From: Thermincola carboxydiphila | Lineage (GTDB): Bacteria > Bacillota > Thermincolia > Thermincolales > UBA2595 | Assembly: GCA_016841325.1 (NCBI GenBank) | Contig: JAENZJ010000028.1 | Span: forward strand, 1 to 41,489 | DNA: 41,489 nucleotides | Reading direction: 5' to 3' | In this document: positions 39,884-41,489 of the stretch, piece after piece | Layout: every line of letters begins with the position of its first letter | How positions within the stretch are numbered: position 1 is the stretch's first letter | Program-made: the position numbers and the translations under genes | The notes under the pieces: model-generated | Database searches by the model: none | Seen by the model: only the letters and a program-made list of their open reading frames with translations | Told to the model about the DNA's origin: nothing

Positions 39884-41089
39884 TCAAAACATAAGGAACC
39901 GTTTTCTAAGGTAAAAATATTCCGCCACATAACCTGCACCCATTACCAGTACCGTTGCTCCTTCAACCAGCTTAAGCAGCCTGTTCCTCCATTTTAGTGA
40001 CTTGATTTCCCTGTCCCTGGCTGCTATGGTTTCCTGAATCCGGGCCTTTTCCCGGGTAATCTTTTCTTTTTCTGTCTTCACAAGGCTTTTCTCTTCTGCC
40101 AGCCTGTAAATCGTCCCTGTTATTTCCAGATTTTCTTCACTCAGGTCACGAATCCTTTTTAACAGTAAATTCTGCTCACTAAAGCTGCCCTCTGGGGCGA
40201 TGGCATTCCACAGGACATTACCGTCACTCTCCGGAGATGCCTGTATTCCTGTGAGTAGAGCCACAGTGGGTACAACATCAGTAATTTTTACCGGAGGCAG
40301 TTCCACCCCGGCCCGCAGCCCGGGGCCGGTTATAATCAACGGCACAGTCAGTCCCTCTGTTGGGAGGTTGTTTTCTGTGGGGCCAGTCTCCCTGTAATCT
40401 CCGGCAAATACTATCAGGCTCCTCTCAATTACTCCCATGGACCTTAGCTTTATCAGAAGACGCCCCAGCTGTTCATCAAAATCGTTGACCATAAGTGCAG
40501 TTTTCTTACTGGCATCCCGGATTTCCGGGTCAGCAGCGATACCGGGAAGTTCGAGACCCATAAAATAGGGTTTTTCTTTTTGAAATACGTTAATAGCCCG
40601 GGTGATTACCTCTTTATTGCCATCACTTCCAGCACTGTGGATCTTAACCCCGCTTTTACCCGTAAATAATTCCCTGAACACAGATGCTTCCGGACAGATG
40701 TACACCGAACTCCTGCCATACCTGGACACCGTTTCCGGGAAGAGGACGGTTCTGATTTGCCGGTTGTTTTCGTCAAAACCATGGATTTCCGGACTAGCCC
40801 CTGTCAGCAGTGAAGCCCTGAGTACTGCCTGGTTAGATGGTAAAACTCCCACTGCCGCAGCCTTCAGTCCACCGGCAGCCAGTCCGTTAAGATTTGGTGT
40901 GTAAGCAGACTTAATCCTCTGGTCACTGAGACCTTCCGCAAAAATAAATATGACGTGTGCGACTGTTTTATCCCCTGGCTTCCCATCAGTTTCCCCGCCT
41001 GATTCACCCTCTGTTTCAGCCATTGCGGCAGAGCATATAACCAGGCTGAGAAACACAGCCAGCAATAATACGTGTTTCCTTAGCTTCAT
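39884..41089 (-). CDS. alkaline-phosphatase-fold membrane protein, probably catalytically degenerate
   Basis: This 401-residue protein has a signal peptide (KHVLLLAVFLSLVICSAAMA), then a sulfatase/nucleotide pyrophosphatase-type domain (about 40-300). A long charged coiled coil (about 308-365: SEENLEITGTIYRLAEEKS...) leads to a C-terminal membrane helix (EGATVLVMGAGYVAEYFY). Fold marks are kept (TPNLNGLAAGG, LLTGASPEIHG, DVVPTVALLTG), but catalytic ones are not: the metal-site DGLR is EGLS, the nucleophile region is SNQAVL, and SDHG is AGDYRE. It may be a pseudoenzyme. The neighbour to its right is a UbiB-type kinase. Confidence 0.68.
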   Translation of the reverse strand: MKLRKHVLLLAVFLSLVICSAAMAETEGESGGETDGKPGDKTVAHVIFIFAEGLSDQRIKSAYTPNLNGLAAGGLKAAAVGVLPSNQAVLRASLLTGASPEIHGFDENNRQIRTVLFPETVSRYGRSSVYICPEASVFRELFTGKSGVKIHSAGSDGNKEVITRAINVFQKEKPYFMGLELPGIAADPEIRDASKKTALMVNDFDEQLGRLLIKLRSMGVIERSLIVFAGDYRETGPTENNLPTEGLTVPLIITGPGLRAGVELPPVKITDVVPTVALLTGIQASPESDGNVLWNAIAPEGSFSEQNLLLKRIRDLSEENLEITGTIYRLAEEKSLVKTEKEKITREKARIQETIAARDREIKSLKWRNRLLKLVEGATVLVMGAGYVAEYFYLRKRFLMF

Positions 41090-41206
41090 TATAAAGTGTT
41101 GCCCCCTCTCCAGAGCATGTCAATATAATATATTTGGGACAACGCCTGTTTATACCATTTGACCTTGAAAAATATATCCCGCAATCCGGCTTTTCTTTAA
41201 GCCCTT

Positions 41207-41489
41207 TCATATCCTTCCTGACCTGATTATGGATACCAGCAGCCACATCCCCATAAACAGGGCCAGGACAAAACCGGCCTCAGCGATGGGAATCTGCCAT
41301 AACAGTGTTTTGGGACTTCTCTGGGCAATCAGTGAAGAACCGATTATTATAGCTGCCACCACCAGGCTGAAGGAAATCCGGTTACCTACCAGAATCAGTC
41401 TTTTAATAAAATTATTGAACTCCCTGTGCTCCAGGGTTATTTTAAGGTCACCATCACCTACTGTTTCTAGAAATTCACTGACCTGCCGG
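41207..41489 (-). CDS. UbiB/ABC1/AarF-family kinase-like protein, C-terminal part (runs off right edge)
   Basis: An open frame enters from the right edge and ends with TGA at 41207, giving 93 visible residues. It has VGDGDLKITLEHREFNNF, a membrane helix (FSLVVAAIIIGSSLI), a Pro-rich turn (QIPIAEAG) and a second membrane helix (FVLALFMGMWLLVSII). This C-terminal pair of helices after an amphipathic stretch is the end of UbiB-family proteins, atypical kinases linked to quinone metabolism. The catalytic domain lies outside the window. A 117-bp gap separates it from the phosphatase-like gene. Confidence 0.75.
   Translation of the reverse strand, partial: RQVSEFLETVGDGDLKITLEHREFNNFIKRLILVGNRISFSLVVAAIIIGSSLIAQRSPKTLLWQIPIAEAGFVLALFMGMWLLVSIIRSGRI

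Noticed and set aside
1..41489. tRNA or rRNA genes, CRISPR arrays, transposases or insertion sequences
   Set aside because: None recognised on reading both strands; no short regularly spaced repeats, no transposase-like proteins, no terminal inverted repeats around genes.

Overview
The window looks like part of an anaerobic, Gram-positive clostridial (Peptococcaceae-like) chromosome. A Wood-Ljungdahl carbonyl branch operon (cooC-acsABCDE) sits with metV/metF and Hdr/Mvh-type electron carriers. There is also a complete anaerobic (cbi-type) corrin ring operon with a CbiMNQO cobalt importer, a DnaD/DnaC-like replication pair, a CwlD-type spore cortex amidase and many TTG/GTG starts behind strong Shine-Dalgarno sequences. 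The species cannot be named from the sequence alone; carboxydotrophic, acetogenic or sulfate-reducing relatives are all possible.

Layout. 1-1807 (minus): the start of a FliK-like, Gln/Pro-rich protein running off the left edge, a small acidic protein and a small membrane protein. 2025-8161 (plus): a Tad-type pilus operon, tadZ-tadA-tadB-tadC, then a strongly foldable leader RNA, a Flp-like pilin, two pseudopilin-like proteins and a CpaB/RcpC SAF-domain protein. 8186-19467 (minus): one B12-riboswitch-controlled operon, cbiM-N-Q-O-D-E-T-L-F-G-H-J-X-C, followed by a Cof-type HAD phosphatase; it has a near-consensus sigma-A promoter, a cobalamin aptamer and an intrinsic terminator. 19491-25745 (minus): DnaC-like ATPase, DnaD, HD-GYP, PHP phosphatase, a cwlD gene carrying an in-frame TAG, a hypothetical protein, a HAD hydrolase and an M50-like membrane protease. 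A small LysM gene (25874, plus) faces the end of the next operon. 26175-39534 (minus): the carbon-fixation operon, cooC-acsA-acsB-acsC-acsD-acsE-hdrA2-mvhD-metV-metF-hdrA1. 39884-41489 (minus): a degenerate alkaline-phosphatase-fold membrane protein and the C-terminus of a UbiB-family kinase.

How the genes fit together. The corrin operon and cobalt importer make the cobamide that AcsC/AcsD (the corrinoid iron-sulfur protein) need. AcsE moves the methyl group from methyl-THF to that corrinoid, MetF/MetV make methyl-THF, AcsA makes CO, and AcsB joins CO, methyl and CoA. CooC supplies ATP-driven nickel maturation. The two HdrA-type flavoproteins plus MvhD, without HdrB/HdrC, resemble a split Qmo/Hdr module that probably exchanges electrons with MetFV.

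Most notable: the leader RNA before the pilin gene (junction fold with nested helices, no family recognised); the amber codon that splits an otherwise intact cwlD; a tandem duplication that creates a decoy cistron at the cbiH/cbiJ boundary; a TGTGA-N6-TCACT-type (CRP/FNR/CooA family) operator upstream of the acs operon; and hairpins or tandem palindromes in several gaps of the acs operon.
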